Assembly: GCA_910577405.1 (NCBI GenBank)
Contig: CAJTMG010000001.1
Coordinates: 231,968 to 295,967 of the forward strand
Direction: 5' to 3'
Origin: an uncultured Oscillibacter sp.
GTDB taxonomy: Bacteria > Bacillota > Clostridia > Oscillospirales > Oscillospiraceae
Length of the DNA stretch: 64,000 nt
The notes beneath the pieces are model-generated. The model was not told the DNA's origin, made no database searches, and saw only the letters and a list, made by a program, of their open reading frames with translations. Position numbers and translations under genes: made by a program. Shown here one piece after another: positions 40,962 through 50,249 of this stretch (positions within the stretch are counted from its first letter, which is position 1; each line of letters begins with the position of its first letter).

Positions 40962-41225
40962 TCAGTTATCTTTCCGGTGGCCGCGGAAGGTCCGGGTGGG
41001 CGCGAACTCACCCAGCTTATGGCCCACCATGTCCTCCTGGACGTAGACGGGCACGTGCTTCCGACCATCATGGACAGCGATGGTGTGGCCCACGAAGGAG
41101 GGGAAGATGGTAGAGCTGCGGCTCCAGGTTTTCAGGACCTTCTTCTCATTCTTCGCGTTCAGTTCCTCGACCCGCTTCAGAAGCTCCGGGGCGACATACG
41201 GGCCTTTTTTAATGGATCTGCTCAT
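40962..41225 (-). CDS. rpsS: Ribosomal protein S19
   Basis: An 87-aa head protein: MSRSIKKGPYVAPELLKRVE and IAVHDGRKHVPVYVQEDMVG are the signatures. Confidence 0.97.
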   Translation of the reverse strand: MSRSIKKGPYVAPELLKRVEELNAKNEKKVLKTWSRSSTIFPSFVGHTIAVHDGRKHVPVYVQEDMVGHKLGEFAPTRTFRGHRKDN

Positions 41226-41240
41226 ATCTCTCAGCCTCCC

Positions 41241-42077
41241 TTACTTCTCGTTGCGGCGTTTCACGATGAACTTGCTGGTAGGATTCTTACCCTTGCGGGT
41301 CTTGTAGCCCAGAGCGGGCTTACCCCAGGGGGTCACAGGTCCGGGACGGCCCACGGGAGCCCGGCCCTCGCCGCCGCCGTGGGGATGGTCGCAGGGGTTC
41401 ATGACGCTGCCGCGAACGGTAGGACGCCAGCCCATGTGACGTTTCCGGCCGGCCTTGCCGATGTTGATATTGGCGTGATCGATATTGCCCACCTGTCCGA
41501 TGGTCGCCATGCAGTTGGTGCGGACGATACGGACTTCGCCGGAGGGCATACGAATCTGAGCGTCGCCGCCCTCCTTGGCCATCAGCTGTGCGGCGGTACC
41601 GGCGGAACGGACCAGCTGCGCGCCGTTGCCGGGATGCAGTTCGATGTTATGAATCATGGTACCAACGGGGATATTGGCCAGAGGAAGCGCGTTGCCCTCC
41701 TTGATATCGGCGCTGGGACCGGACTCCACCTTATCGCCGGCCTTCAGACCCACGGGGGCCAGAATGTAGCGGCGCTCGCCATCCTCGTACTCAAGAAGGG
41801 CAATATTGGCGGAACGGTTCGGGTCATACTCCAGGCGCAGGACGGTCGCAAACATATCATGCTTATCCCGCTTGAAGTCGATCACGCGATACTTGCGTTT
41901 ATTGCCGCCGCCGCGATGACGGACGGTGATACGGCCATAGCTGTTGCGGCCCGCGCTCTTTTTCAGGGGCTGGGTGAGGCTGGGCTCAGGCTTGGCCTTC
42001 TTGTCGATGCCGTCGAACCCGGAGACCGTCATCTGGCGACGGGAGGGAGTCGTCGGCTTAAAGGTTTTAATGGACAT
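41241..42077 (-). CDS. rplB: Ribosomal protein L2
   Basis: A 278-aa protein of the peptidyl-transferase region. GRITVRHRGGGNKRKYRVID and VMNPCDHPHGGGEGRAPVGR, with the functionally important His, are present. Length is standard. Confidence 0.98.
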   Translation of the reverse strand: MSIKTFKPTTPSRRQMTVSGFDGIDKKAKPEPSLTQPLKKSAGRNSYGRITVRHRGGGNKRKYRVIDFKRDKHDMFATVLRLEYDPNRSANIALLEYEDGERRYILAPVGLKAGDKVESGPSADIKEGNALPLANIPVGTMIHNIELHPGNGAQLVRSAGTAAQLMAKEGGDAQIRMPSGEVRIVRTNCMATIGQVGNIDHANINIGKAGRKRHMGWRPTVRGSVMNPCDHPHGGGEGRAPVGRPGPVTPWGKPALGYKTRKGKNPTSKFIVKRRNEK

Positions 42078-42100
42078 CTCTTAACGCTCCTTCCGTAGAA

Positions 42101-42397
42101 TCAGACCATGCCTTCAAAGAACTCGATGGTCTTGGAGTCCTCGGCCAGCTGGACGTACGCCTTTTTCCAGGCCTTGGTCATTCCGGGGCGGCCGGCGCCC
42201 ATACGCTTTTCCTTGCCGGGGACGGTCAGGGTATTGACGGAAGCGACCTTCACGCCGAAGATTTCTTCCACGGCCTTGCGGATTTCGATTTTACCAGCGT
42301 CCTTGGCCACCTCGAAGACGTACTTCTTATCGGCGGCGCCCATCATGGAACGCTCGGTGATAATGGGCCGAATAATAATATCGTATGCGGTAGCCAT
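42101..42397 (-). CDS. rplW: Ribosomal protein L23
   Basis: A 98-aa exit-site protein that docks trigger factor and SRP: IIIRPIITERSMMGAADKKY and KIEIRKAVEEIFGVKVASVN are conserved. It overlaps rplD by one base. Confidence 0.97.
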   Translation of the reverse strand: MATAYDIIIRPIITERSMMGAADKKYVFEVAKDAGKIEIRKAVEEIFGVKVASVNTLTVPGKEKRMGAGRPGMTKAWKKAYVQLAEDSKTIEFFEGMV

Positions 42398-43020
42398 TAC
42401 GCGTACACCTCCTCGATCTTGGAGAGGGCGGCCTGATCCACCACCAGGAACTTTGCGTTCAGGATGTCGTAGACATTGAGCTGAGCGGCGGGGGCAGTCA
42501 GCACGCCGGGGATATTCCGTGCGCTCTTGATGACGATTTCGTCCACAGCGGGAGTGACCACCACGGCTTTCCCGTCCACCTTCACGGCGTCCAGGAACTT
42601 CCGGAAGTCGGCGGTCTTGATGGCGTCCTGCTTGATGGCGTCGATGACCACAAGCTGACCCCCGGCTGCTTTGGCGGAGAGCACGGACTTGAGAGCCAAG
42701 CGGCGCACCTTCTTATTCAGGTTGTACCGATAGCTCCGGGGCTTGGGGGCGAAGACGATGCCGCCATGAGTCCACTGGGGGGCGCGGGTACTTCCCTGAC
42801 GGGCGTGGCCTGTGCCCTTCTGACGCCAGGGCTTCCGACCGCCGCCGGAGACCTCTGCCCGGGTCAGGGCGCTCTGGGTACCCTGACGGCAGTTGGCCAG
42901 ATGGTTCTTCACCACTGCATGGACAACGGCCTCATTCGGTTCGATGCCGAAAATGGCGTCATTCAGCTCCACAGTGCCGACTTCAGCGCCGGCCATGTTA
43001 TACATTTTGACAGAAGACAT
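42397..43020 (-). CDS. rplD: Ribosomal protein L4
   Basis: A 207-aa protein with the extended tunnel loop (GGGRKPWRQKGTGHARQGST). In E. coli, L4 controls its own S10 operon; the long leader upstream of rpsJ may be a site for such control, but this is untested here. Confidence 0.97.
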   Translation of the reverse strand: MSSVKMYNMAGAEVGTVELNDAIFGIEPNEAVVHAVVKNHLANCRQGTQSALTRAEVSGGGRKPWRQKGTGHARQGSTRAPQWTHGGIVFAPKPRSYRYNLNKKVRRLALKSVLSAKAAGGQLVVIDAIKQDAIKTADFRKFLDAVKVDGKAVVVTPAVDEIVIKSARNIPGVLTAPAAQLNVYDILNAKFLVVDQAALSKIEEVYA

Positions 43021-43038
43021 TGATTCAGCACCCCTTCC

Positions 43039-43758
43039 TTACTTGCTTCTTGCGGAAGCCTTCTGCGGGTTGCGCCCGGAAGCCTTCTGCGGGTTCTTGC
43101 TGATGTCGGCGCCAGACTGCTTGATCTTGTGGACCTTGACGGTAGACTTGATGGTAACAAGACCGCCCTTAGGGCCAGGCACTGCGCCGCAGACCACCAG
43201 CATATTCAGCTCGGGGTCCACTTTGACAACGGACAGGTTCTGCACAGTCACCTGATCGACGCCCATATGACCTGCGCCGTCGCGTCCCTTGGCGATATGG
43301 CCGGGGGTAGTGCCGGCGCCCAGGGAACCCTGATGACGGTGTACGGGGCCGCCGCCGTGGGTATTCCGCTTGACGGCCGCTCCGTGACGCTTGACAACGC
43401 CCTGGAAGCCGTGGCCCTTGCTGGTACCGGTAACGTCAACGAAATCTCCGGCGGCAAAGGTATCGGCCTTAACGATATCGCCCACGTTCAGCTCGGCGGC
43501 GTTTTCCAGGTTGAACTCCTTGAGGTGCTTTTTCGGCGCGACGCCAGCTTTGTTCAGGTGTCCCATCTCGGGCTTGGAGAGCTTCCGCTCCGCAATGTCC
43601 TCGAAGCCGAGCTGCACAGCCTCATAGCCGTCCTTTTCAGCCGTCTTCTTCTGGACCACCACGCAGGGACCGGCCTCGATGACCGTAACGGGGATCACGT
43701 GACCGTTCTCGTCAAAAATCTGGGACATACCCACTTTTTTGCCGATGATCGCTTTCAT
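43039..43758 (-). CDS. rplC: Ribosomal protein L3 with repeated C-terminal tail
   Basis: A 239-aa protein. MKAIIGKKVGMSQIFDENGH and HGGGPVHRHQGSLGAGTTPG are L3 signatures. After the normal end, near VHKIKQSG, the protein continues with a tandem NPQKASGR/NPQKASARSK tail, encoded by a short direct DNA repeat (GCCTTCTGCGGGTT on the plus strand). Confidence 0.97.
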   Translation of the reverse strand: MKAIIGKKVGMSQIFDENGHVIPVTVIEAGPCVVVQKKTAEKDGYEAVQLGFEDIAERKLSKPEMGHLNKAGVAPKKHLKEFNLENAAELNVGDIVKADTFAAGDFVDVTGTSKGHGFQGVVKRHGAAVKRNTHGGGPVHRHQGSLGAGTTPGHIAKGRDGAGHMGVDQVTVQNLSVVKVDPELNMLVVCGAVPGPKGGLVTIKSTVKVHKIKQSGADISKNPQKASGRNPQKASARSK

Positions 43759-43918
43759 GTAGGTTCCTCCTTAGTTCAGGTTATTGGTTGGGCGAGATAA
43801 CCATTGGGCAGTCATTGCTCGGCCAACTTGACCCGCCTGCCTCAAGTAATCACGCGGCAGGCTGCGGTACTAACAGTTTCAGCGCTGTAATCCTATATAA
43901 TATAGAATCAGGCAGGAA

Positions 43919-44230
43919 TTACAGCTTCATCTCGATATCGACGCCAGCGGGCAGCTCCAGGGCCACCAGCGCCTCCACGGTCTTGGGGGAGGATTTGGTG
44001 ATATCAATGAGACGTTTATGGGTTCTTCTTTCGAACTGCTCCCGGCTGTCCTTATATTTATGCACAGCCCGAAGGATGGTAACGACTGCCTTCTTGGTAG
44101 GCAGCGGGATCGGGCCGGAGACTTCCGCGCCGGTGCGTCTGGCGGTCTCCACGATTTTCTCCGCGCTCTGGTCAATCACCTGATGGTCATAAGCCTTCAG
44201 ACGGATGCGGATTTTTTCTTTCTGAGCCAT
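43919..44230 (-). CDS. rpsJ: Ribosomal protein S10
   Basis: A 103-aa protein, also NusE in antitermination. IRIRLKAYDHQVIDQSAEKI and GPIPLPTKKAVVTILRAVHK are typical. AGGAGGAACTC precedes the ATG. First gene of the ribosomal cluster. A 160-nt gap to rplC contains no gene. Confidence 0.98.
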   Translation of the reverse strand: MAQKEKIRIRLKAYDHQVIDQSAEKIVETARRTGAEVSGPIPLPTKKAVVTILRAVHKYKDSREQFERRTHKRLIDITKSSPKTVEALVALELPAGVDIEMKL

Positions 44231-44508
44231 AGTGAGTTCCTCCTGAATTCGTACGTCGTTTTTTCCCAGTCTCGACGACCTACGGCGAGAGATTTTCTGT
44301 CCGCTGAACCGTGCGTATCATTCCTGCTCATGAAAAGAACCGGCGCAAAATCAGAAATTCTGGCCGGTGGGTCATGGCACAGCGATATACGCAGCGTACA
44401 GACTCTCAGCCGCCCGATGATCGGACATACTCCCCGGAAGTTACCTCTTTCGAGCAATCTCCCGGTTCATCGCAATGCCGCGCAAGGATTTCTCCCCTTG
44501 TCACGGAC
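44231..44508 (-). promoter_or_regulatory. Untranslated leader of the S10 operon
   Basis: About 278 nt between the predicted start and rpsJ. It holds an attenuator-like element: ACCGGC...GCCGGT followed by TCTTTTC (about 44331-44367, minus). No leader peptide was identified. This is a plausible site for autoregulation. Confidence 0.4.
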
Positions 44509-44514
44509 TTACTT

Positions 44515-44543
44515 ATCATAATCGATTCTTCCTCTTTTGTCAA
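44515..44543 (-). promoter_or_regulatory. Promoter of the S10-spc-alpha ribosomal cluster
   Basis: Perfect TTGACA (44538-44543, minus), exactly 17 bp, TATGAT (44515-44520). An A/T-rich stretch just upstream (44544-44580) could act as an UP element. Confidence 0.85.
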
Positions 44544-44912
44544 GAAGAATTTCTCTGTTTTTTATAAATTTTTCAAAATATTTTCTACAGCCGCCTTTTC
44601 AGCCGGGACGGGGGAACATTCCCGCAGAAACAGTCCTATGGTTGAGGCTGTCCGGACCGCGCTGGAGCTGATTCCAAGACCTTCAGGGGGGCTGCTCACA
44701 CCAGGGGATTGCCAAATGCGTCCAGTTTCGGTTCCCTCATCCTCCCAAAGGATATAGCGGCGGCCAAACGCTGACAGCAATCGAATCAGGCACTATCTGT
44801 TTTATGATCTCCTCAGCTTTGCCGCAATAAACAGTATCAGCGCTGTTCTGAATCAATTCAAAGTAAAAAGGAACGTTCCGCAAGAAAAAACCAACACGCA
44901 AAACAATCGCAC
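44544..44912. other. Intergenic region between the ribosomal and V-ATPase operons
   Basis: About 370 bases with no gene I can support. Two overlapping minus-strand frames (44562-44780, TTG start; 44737-44952) are open but lack a ribosome-binding site and a recognisable product. They may be remnants of a decayed gene. Confidence 0.4.
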
Positions 44913-44957
44913 AAAAATGGTACTGTCCGGAAGCAAACCCAGACAGTACCATTTTTT
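44913..44957. terminator. Bidirectional terminator of the V-ATPase operon
   Basis: AAAAATGGTACTGTC (44913-44927) and GACAGTACCATTTTTT (44942-44957) form a 15-bp stem with T-runs on both strands. It lies 23 bp after the ntpD stop. Confidence 0.88.
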
Positions 44958-44979
44958 ACTTCCAAGCGCTGCGGGGCGG

Positions 44980-45693
44980 TCAGACCTCGCTGGGCGTTTT
45001 CTCCCCGGAACTGAACGCCTTAACCGCTTTTGCAGTCTCAGCCCGCTTCTCTTCCAGGGATTCCTTCAAAATCATATCCTTGACTTTCATCAAACGGATC
45101 GTGGTGGCGCGGTCGTTCTCATCCAGCTTCATATTGATATACCGGATGGCCTCCTGGGTATTAGGGATCATGACATACTCCAGGGCGTTGACGCGGCGGC
45201 GGGTCTTCTCGATTTCCTCTGCCATCAGCTGGGCGGACTTTTCGATCTCGGCCAGCTTGAGCATTTTCCGGAAGACCTTCCCCAGGGCGTCCACGGCGGT
45301 ATCCAGCTCGCCGGAGGTCGCCGCGAAGCCGTAGGGGTAGATATCGGATTCCGACCGGGTTTGGGTCTGGAAATCGTAGACGGGCACGTTGACGGACATG
45401 ATATTCTGGAAGGTCATGGTCAGCTCCACGCTCTGCTTGGGATAGACCAAAGCCTGCTCCAGCGCCTCGGAGGACATCAGGGCGGAGGCCACGGTAAAGG
45501 CGCCATGGACCGTCATCAGCTCCTCCTCCACCTCTGCCCGGAGCGCCCGCACTTCCCGGACGGTATCCAGAAACTGTTTCATCAGCTCATCCCGTTTGTC
45601 TTTCAGCAGCTTATGGCCTCTCTGGGCGGTACGCAGCTTTCCTTTCAGGCGGGTGAGTTCCATTCGGGTGGGGCTGACCGTGATATTCGGCAT
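44980..45693 (-). CDS. ntpD: V-type ATPase subunit D (central shaft)
   Basis: A 237-aa coiled-coil rotor protein. The start MPNITVSPTRMELTRLKGKL and the C-terminal TRRRVNALEYVMIPNTQEAI are typical of V/A-type subunit D. Last gene of the operon, 14 nt after ntpB. Confidence 0.96.
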   Translation of the reverse strand: MPNITVSPTRMELTRLKGKLRTAQRGHKLLKDKRDELMKQFLDTVREVRALRAEVEEELMTVHGAFTVASALMSSEALEQALVYPKQSVELTMTFQNIMSVNVPVYDFQTQTRSESDIYPYGFAATSGELDTAVDALGKVFRKMLKLAEIEKSAQLMAEEIEKTRRRVNALEYVMIPNTQEAIRYINMKLDENDRATTIRLMKVKDMILKESLEEKRAETAKAVKAFSSGEKTPSEV

Positions 45694-45707
45694 GGTTCAC
45701 CCCTCCT

Positions 45708-47087
45708 TCAGTCTTTCTTCGGCCAATACTTCTCGATCAGCTCGGGTTTGATCCGCTTCAGCTCGGCCTTGGGGAGGATGCTCAGAAGCTCCCAGCCCAG
45801 ATTCAGCGTTTCCTCGATGGACCGGTTCTCTTCGTAGCCCTGATTGACGTAGCGCCGTTCAAACTCGTCGGCAAACTTGGCGTACAGCAAATCGGTAGGC
45901 GTCAGAGCGGCCTCGCCCAGGATGGACATCAGCTCCTTGTTGTCCTTACCGGTAGAATACGCGGCAAAGATCTGGTTCATGGTAGCCGCGTGGTCCTCAC
46001 GGGTCTTGCCCTCGCCAACGCCCTTATCCTTCAGACGGGACAGGCTGGGCAGCACGTCCACCGGCGGATGAATCCCCTGACGGTACAGGGCCCGGGACAG
46101 GATGATCTGACCCTCAGTGATATAACCGGTCAGGTCAGGAATCGGGTGAGTCTTATCGTCTTCGGGCATGGTCAGGATGGGGATCAGGGTAATGGAGCCC
46201 TTCTTGCCCAACTGACGGCCGGCGCGTTCGTAAAGGGTTGCCAGGTCGGTATAGAGGTATCCGGGGAAGCCGCGCCGGCCGGGGACTTCCTTCTTGGCGG
46301 CGGAGACCTCGCGGAGGGCCTCGGCGTAGTTGGTGATATCCGTCAGAATAACCAGCACGTGCATATCCTTCTCGAAGGCCAGATATTCCGCGGCGGTCAA
46401 AGCCATACGGGGGGTAGAAATACGTTCAACGGCGGGGTCGTTGGCCAGGTTGGAGAACAGCACGGTACGGTCGATGGCGCCGGTACGCTTGAACTCCTGG
46501 ACAAAGAACTCGGATTCCTCGAAGGTAATACCGATGGCCGCGAAAACCACGGCGAAGTTGGCGCTCTCATCCCCCAGCACCTTTGCCTGCCGTGCAATCT
46601 GTGCCGCAAGGTTGGCGTGGGGCAGGCCGGAACCGGAGAAAATGGGAAGCTTCTGGCCGCGGACCAGGGTATTCAGACCATCGATGGTAGAAACGCCGGT
46701 CTGGATAAACTCGTTGGGATAGTCCCGGGCAGCGGGGTTCATAGGCAGGCCGTTGATATCCCGGTATTCCTCCGCCAGAATGTCGGGACCGCCGTCGATG
46801 GGCTGGCCCATGCCGTTGAAGACGCGGCCCAGCATATCGCCGGAGACGCCAAGCTGAAGGGGATGGCCCAGGAAGCGGACCTTCGCGTCAGCCAGGTTGA
46901 TGCCCGCAGCGGCTTCAAAGAGCTGGACGACCGCGGTATCGCCGTTGACCTCCAGCACCTTGCCCCGGCGGATGGAACCGTCATGCAGTTCCACCTCCAC
47001 CAGTTCATCATAGGTGACGTTCTCCACCATGCGGACCATCATCAGCGGGCTGACGATTTCCTCTACGGTTTTGTATTCACGAATCAT
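45708..47087 (-). CDS. ntpB: V-type ATPase subunit B
   Basis: A 459-aa non-catalytic subunit of the V1 head. MLGRVFNGMGQPIDGGP, IFSGSGLPHANLAAQIARQA (no true P-loop) and GSITLIPILTMPEDDKTHPI are conserved. The ATG overlaps the ntpA stop (ATGA). Confidence 0.97.
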   Translation of the reverse strand: MIREYKTVEEIVSPLMMVRMVENVTYDELVEVELHDGSIRRGKVLEVNGDTAVVQLFEAAAGINLADAKVRFLGHPLQLGVSGDMLGRVFNGMGQPIDGGPDILAEEYRDINGLPMNPAARDYPNEFIQTGVSTIDGLNTLVRGQKLPIFSGSGLPHANLAAQIARQAKVLGDESANFAVVFAAIGITFEESEFFVQEFKRTGAIDRTVLFSNLANDPAVERISTPRMALTAAEYLAFEKDMHVLVILTDITNYAEALREVSAAKKEVPGRRGFPGYLYTDLATLYERAGRQLGKKGSITLIPILTMPEDDKTHPIPDLTGYITEGQIILSRALYRQGIHPPVDVLPSLSRLKDKGVGEGKTREDHAATMNQIFAAYSTGKDNKELMSILGEAALTPTDLLYAKFADEFERRYVNQGYEENRSIEETLNLGWELLSILPKAELKRIKPELIEKYWPKKD

Positions 47088-48856
47088 CAGTTGTCACCTC
47101 CCTGGGCGGCAATCTCAGCAATCTGCCGCTCCATCTCGGTTTCGATCTGTTCATAGACCTTGACGTAATCTTCCACCGGCACGCTCTTGGCACGGCCGAT
47201 CTGTTCACGGGCGGGGATATCGAAGAGCTTCACCGCGTCCGCGCCCTTGGCAATGGCGTCCCGGCAGAGGTCCTCGTAATGAAGCACCATACCCAGCAGC
47301 TTGCCCTGACGGTCGTAGCTGGAATAGCCGTCGATATCGGTAAAGGCGTTCTGCTGGAGGAAGTCCTCGCGAATCATACGCGCGACCTCCAGGGTAAGCT
47401 GGTCGGAGGGAGACAGGGAGTCCTTACCGACGAGCTGAACGATTTCATTCAGGCTGGCCTCGTTCTGGAGGATACTCATCGCCCGGCCCCGGTCCTTCAT
47501 GAACATCTCGCCGAAGTTCTCATCAAACCAAGGCTTGAGGGTATCCAGATACAGGGAGTAGGAATTCAGCCAGTTGATGGCCGGGAAATGCCGCTTATAA
47601 GCCAGGGACGCGTCCAGGGCCCAGAACACCTTAACGATCCGCATGGTAGCCTGAGAGACAGGTTCAGACAGGTCGCCGCCCGGAGGGGACACCGCGCCCA
47701 CAGCCGTCAGGGAACCCCGGCGTTCGTCGGAGCCGATGCACTCCACGGAACCGGCGCGCTCATAGAACTGGGCCAGGCGGGAGGACAGGTAAGCGGGGTA
47801 ACCTTCTTCGCCGGGCATTTCCTCCAGACGGCCGGACATCTCGCGGAGCGCCTCGGCCCAGCGGGAGGTGGAGTCTGCGATAACGGCCACGTCGTAGCCC
47901 ATATCACGGAAATACTCCGCAATGGTGATGCCGGTATACACGGAAGCCTCACGCGCCGCCACGGGCATATCTGAGGTATTGGCAATCAGAACGGTCCGCT
48001 TCATCAGGGACTCGCCGGTCCTGGGGTCTTTCAGCTCAGGGAACTCCCGCAGAACGTCGGTCATTTCGTTTCCGCGCTCGCCGCAGCCGATATAAACCAC
48101 GATATCCACGTCGGACCACTTCGCCAGCTGATGCTGCACCACGGTCTTACCGGAACCGAAGGGGCCAGGTACAGCCGCCGTGCCGCCCTTTGCAATGGGG
48201 AACATGGTGTCGATAATCCGCTGACCGGAGCAAAGGGGCTTCTCAGGCGGATATTTTTTCTCATAGGGGCGGCCCACGCGGACAGGCCATTTTTGGGTCA
48301 TAGTCAGGGGCACGTCTTTCCCGTCCTCGGTAGTCAGGACAGCGACGGTCTCCGTCACGTTATACTTCCCGCTCTTGATGCTCTTGACAGTGCCTTTCAT
48401 CTTAGGAGGCACCATAATCTTATGCAGCACCACAGGGGTTTCGGGGACGGTGCCGATGACATCGCCGCCCTGGACCTTCGCGCCGGCCTTGACGGTGGCG
48501 GTGAAGTCCCATTTCTTCTCGTGGTCCAGCGCGGAGACTTCCACGCCGCGGGTGATATTCGCGCCCACCTTCTCCACGATTTTCTCCAGAGGACGCTGGA
48601 TGCCGTCATAAATGCCCTCGATCATGCCGGGGCCAAGCTCCACGCTCATGGGCGCGCCGGTGGTTTCCACAACCGCGCCGGGGCCCAGGCCGGAGGTTTC
48701 TTCATAGACCTGAATGGAGGCAGCGTCGCCCTTCATGGTCAGGATTTCACCGATCAGTCGCTGAGGGCCAACGCGGACCACGTCAGACATATTGGCGTCC
48801 GACAAGCCCGTTGCCACAACCAGCGGCCCGGAAACTTTAACAACTTTGCCGCTCAA
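47087..48856 (-). CDS. ntpA: V-type ATPase subunit A (catalytic)
   Basis: A 589-aa catalytic V1 subunit. The P-loop GPFGSGKT, the GCGERGNEM segment with the catalytic Glu, and the long non-homologous insertion that is specific to A subunits are present. The start is a TTG, five bases after GAGG (AAAGGAAGAGG). Confidence 0.97.
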   Translation of the reverse strand: MSGKVVKVSGPLVVATGLSDANMSDVVRVGPQRLIGEILTMKGDAASIQVYEETSGLGPGAVVETTGAPMSVELGPGMIEGIYDGIQRPLEKIVEKVGANITRGVEVSALDHEKKWDFTATVKAGAKVQGGDVIGTVPETPVVLHKIMVPPKMKGTVKSIKSGKYNVTETVAVLTTEDGKDVPLTMTQKWPVRVGRPYEKKYPPEKPLCSGQRIIDTMFPIAKGGTAAVPGPFGSGKTVVQHQLAKWSDVDIVVYIGCGERGNEMTDVLREFPELKDPRTGESLMKRTVLIANTSDMPVAAREASVYTGITIAEYFRDMGYDVAVIADSTSRWAEALREMSGRLEEMPGEEGYPAYLSSRLAQFYERAGSVECIGSDERRGSLTAVGAVSPPGGDLSEPVSQATMRIVKVFWALDASLAYKRHFPAINWLNSYSLYLDTLKPWFDENFGEMFMKDRGRAMSILQNEASLNEIVQLVGKDSLSPSDQLTLEVARMIREDFLQQNAFTDIDGYSSYDRQGKLLGMVLHYEDLCRDAIAKGADAVKLFDIPAREQIGRAKSVPVEDYVKVYEQIETEMERQIAEIAAQGGDN

Positions 48857-48899
48857 TAAAACCTCTTCCTTTCGGATGAATTCGCTGGAAGAATCTCAA

Positions 48900-49217
48900 T
48901 CAGAGAATATCCGCGCCCACCGCACGTTCGATGGCGCGCTGAATGTTGTCTCTGCCGATGCCCAGGGAGCCTTCCCGACCTGGAATCAGGATAATGGCAG
49001 GCCGCAGCTCGTCCTTATAACGGGACAGCACATCCTCCATCTCCTTTGCCAGCTGTTCAGTCAGGTAAATCACAGCGCAGTCAGCCTTCGCCAGCTCCCG
49101 CACCTTCTCCCGGGCCTCTGCCGCGTCCGCCACGGGGTAGGTATCCAGGCCCAGCGCCCGGAATCCCATCACGGACTCCCAATCGCCTACAGCGGCGATC
49201 CGATATGTCACTGCCAT
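48900..49217 (-). CDS. ntpG: V-type ATPase subunit F
   Basis: A 105-aa rotor protein that binds subunit D. IAAVGDWESVMGFRALGLDT and AVIYLTEQLAKEME then ILIPGREGSLGIG match the F subunit. The NtpG name follows the Enterococcus scheme. Confidence 0.92.
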   Translation of the reverse strand: MAVTYRIAAVGDWESVMGFRALGLDTYPVADAAEAREKVRELAKADCAVIYLTEQLAKEMEDVLSRYKDELRPAIILIPGREGSLGIGRDNIQRAIERAVGADIL

Positions 49218-49229
49218 ACGCTCACCGCC

Positions 49230-50234
49230 TTACACATATCCCGCCCGCAGGCGAGAACGAATCACGTCAGCCGGAAGCCCCGCGCCGCGGCCCATCAGGA
49301 GAATCCGGATATTGGTGTACTCGGTCTCCCGCGCCGCCAGATAACCCAGCAGAGGCGCCTCGCCGAAGGGCACGAACTGCGCCCCGGCCAGATAATCCCC
49401 CACTGCGTCGTCACAGCGTTTTTCGAACTCCGTCAAGCTTCCGCCCCGGAGGGCCTCCGCGCCGGCCTCGGCAGCAGACTGGAACCGGGTCGGGGCGTAG
49501 AGCTCGGTCAGACCCGTGCCTCCCGCCGCGCCTACGGAAATCATCGCGCTGGTTTCCACGTCGCCGCCCTCCATCAGAACAGCTTTCAGGAACTCCACGC
49601 TCTTCCCCATCCGGATAGTCCGAACGAGGCTCCGCAGGTTGGACGCGTCGATCTGCGCCTGCACATAACCGGCCAGAAACGCGCTTCCGGTATCCTCCGC
49701 CGCCTGGATCATCTCCTGATAGCACCACCGGTCCAGCACGATATCACTCAGCTGGGGGTCCCGGGCAGCGTCCAGGGTATCCTTTGCCTCCGCGGCGGCA
49801 TTGGCAAGGTTTTCGGGCAGCTCATCCAGCTTTCCGCCAAGAATGGCGTCCTTCAGAACCGCTGCGGGCACCCGTCCCATATCCATCAGCATCCGGTCCG
49901 GGCTGACATTCATGGCCTGAGCTTTCAGGATGGACTTCACATTATGATAATCGTATTTCAGCTTGAAAATATCGATATACCTGGGGTCTGGAGCGCCGCC
50001 GGTCAGGTCCGCGAGAGTTGCTTCCCGCGCGGCGGAGAGTGCGGCGTCCATAGCCTCCGGGTCCCTGGCGTCCAGCTCCGGGTAGCCGCATTCCTGGAGG
50101 ATTTTCACAGCCTCTTCACTGTTCTTCGCGTCCAGGATCTGTTCCATCCGCTCCCGGCTGAGAAGGCCCGTTTCCATGGCCTTGATCCGGGCAGAGATGG
50201 CCAGGTAATCGGTGTCTTTGATTTTATTAGCCAA
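49230..50234 (-). CDS. ntpC: V-type ATPase subunit C (d-type socket)
   Basis: A 334-aa protein that couples the shaft to the proteolipid ring. DTDYLAISARIKAMETGLLS and FKLKYDYHNVKSILKAQ are family marks. The start is a TTG seven bases after GGAGGAAG. Confidence 0.93.
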   Translation of the reverse strand: MANKIKDTDYLAISARIKAMETGLLSRERMEQILDAKNSEEAVKILQECGYPELDARDPEAMDAALSAAREATLADLTGGAPDPRYIDIFKLKYDYHNVKSILKAQAMNVSPDRMLMDMGRVPAAVLKDAILGGKLDELPENLANAAAEAKDTLDAARDPQLSDIVLDRWCYQEMIQAAEDTGSAFLAGYVQAQIDASNLRSLVRTIRMGKSVEFLKAVLMEGGDVETSAMISVGAAGGTGLTELYAPTRFQSAAEAGAEALRGGSLTEFEKRCDDAVGDYLAGAQFVPFGEAPLLGYLAARETEYTNIRILLMGRGAGLPADVIRSRLRAGYV

Positions 50235-50249
50235 GGCACTTCCTCCTTG

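Noticed and set aside
44562..44952. Two overlapping minus-strand frames between the ribosomal and V-ATPase operons that could be joined by a frameshift.
   Set aside because: TTG start without a ribosome-binding site, no recognisable family, and one frame runs into the terminator.
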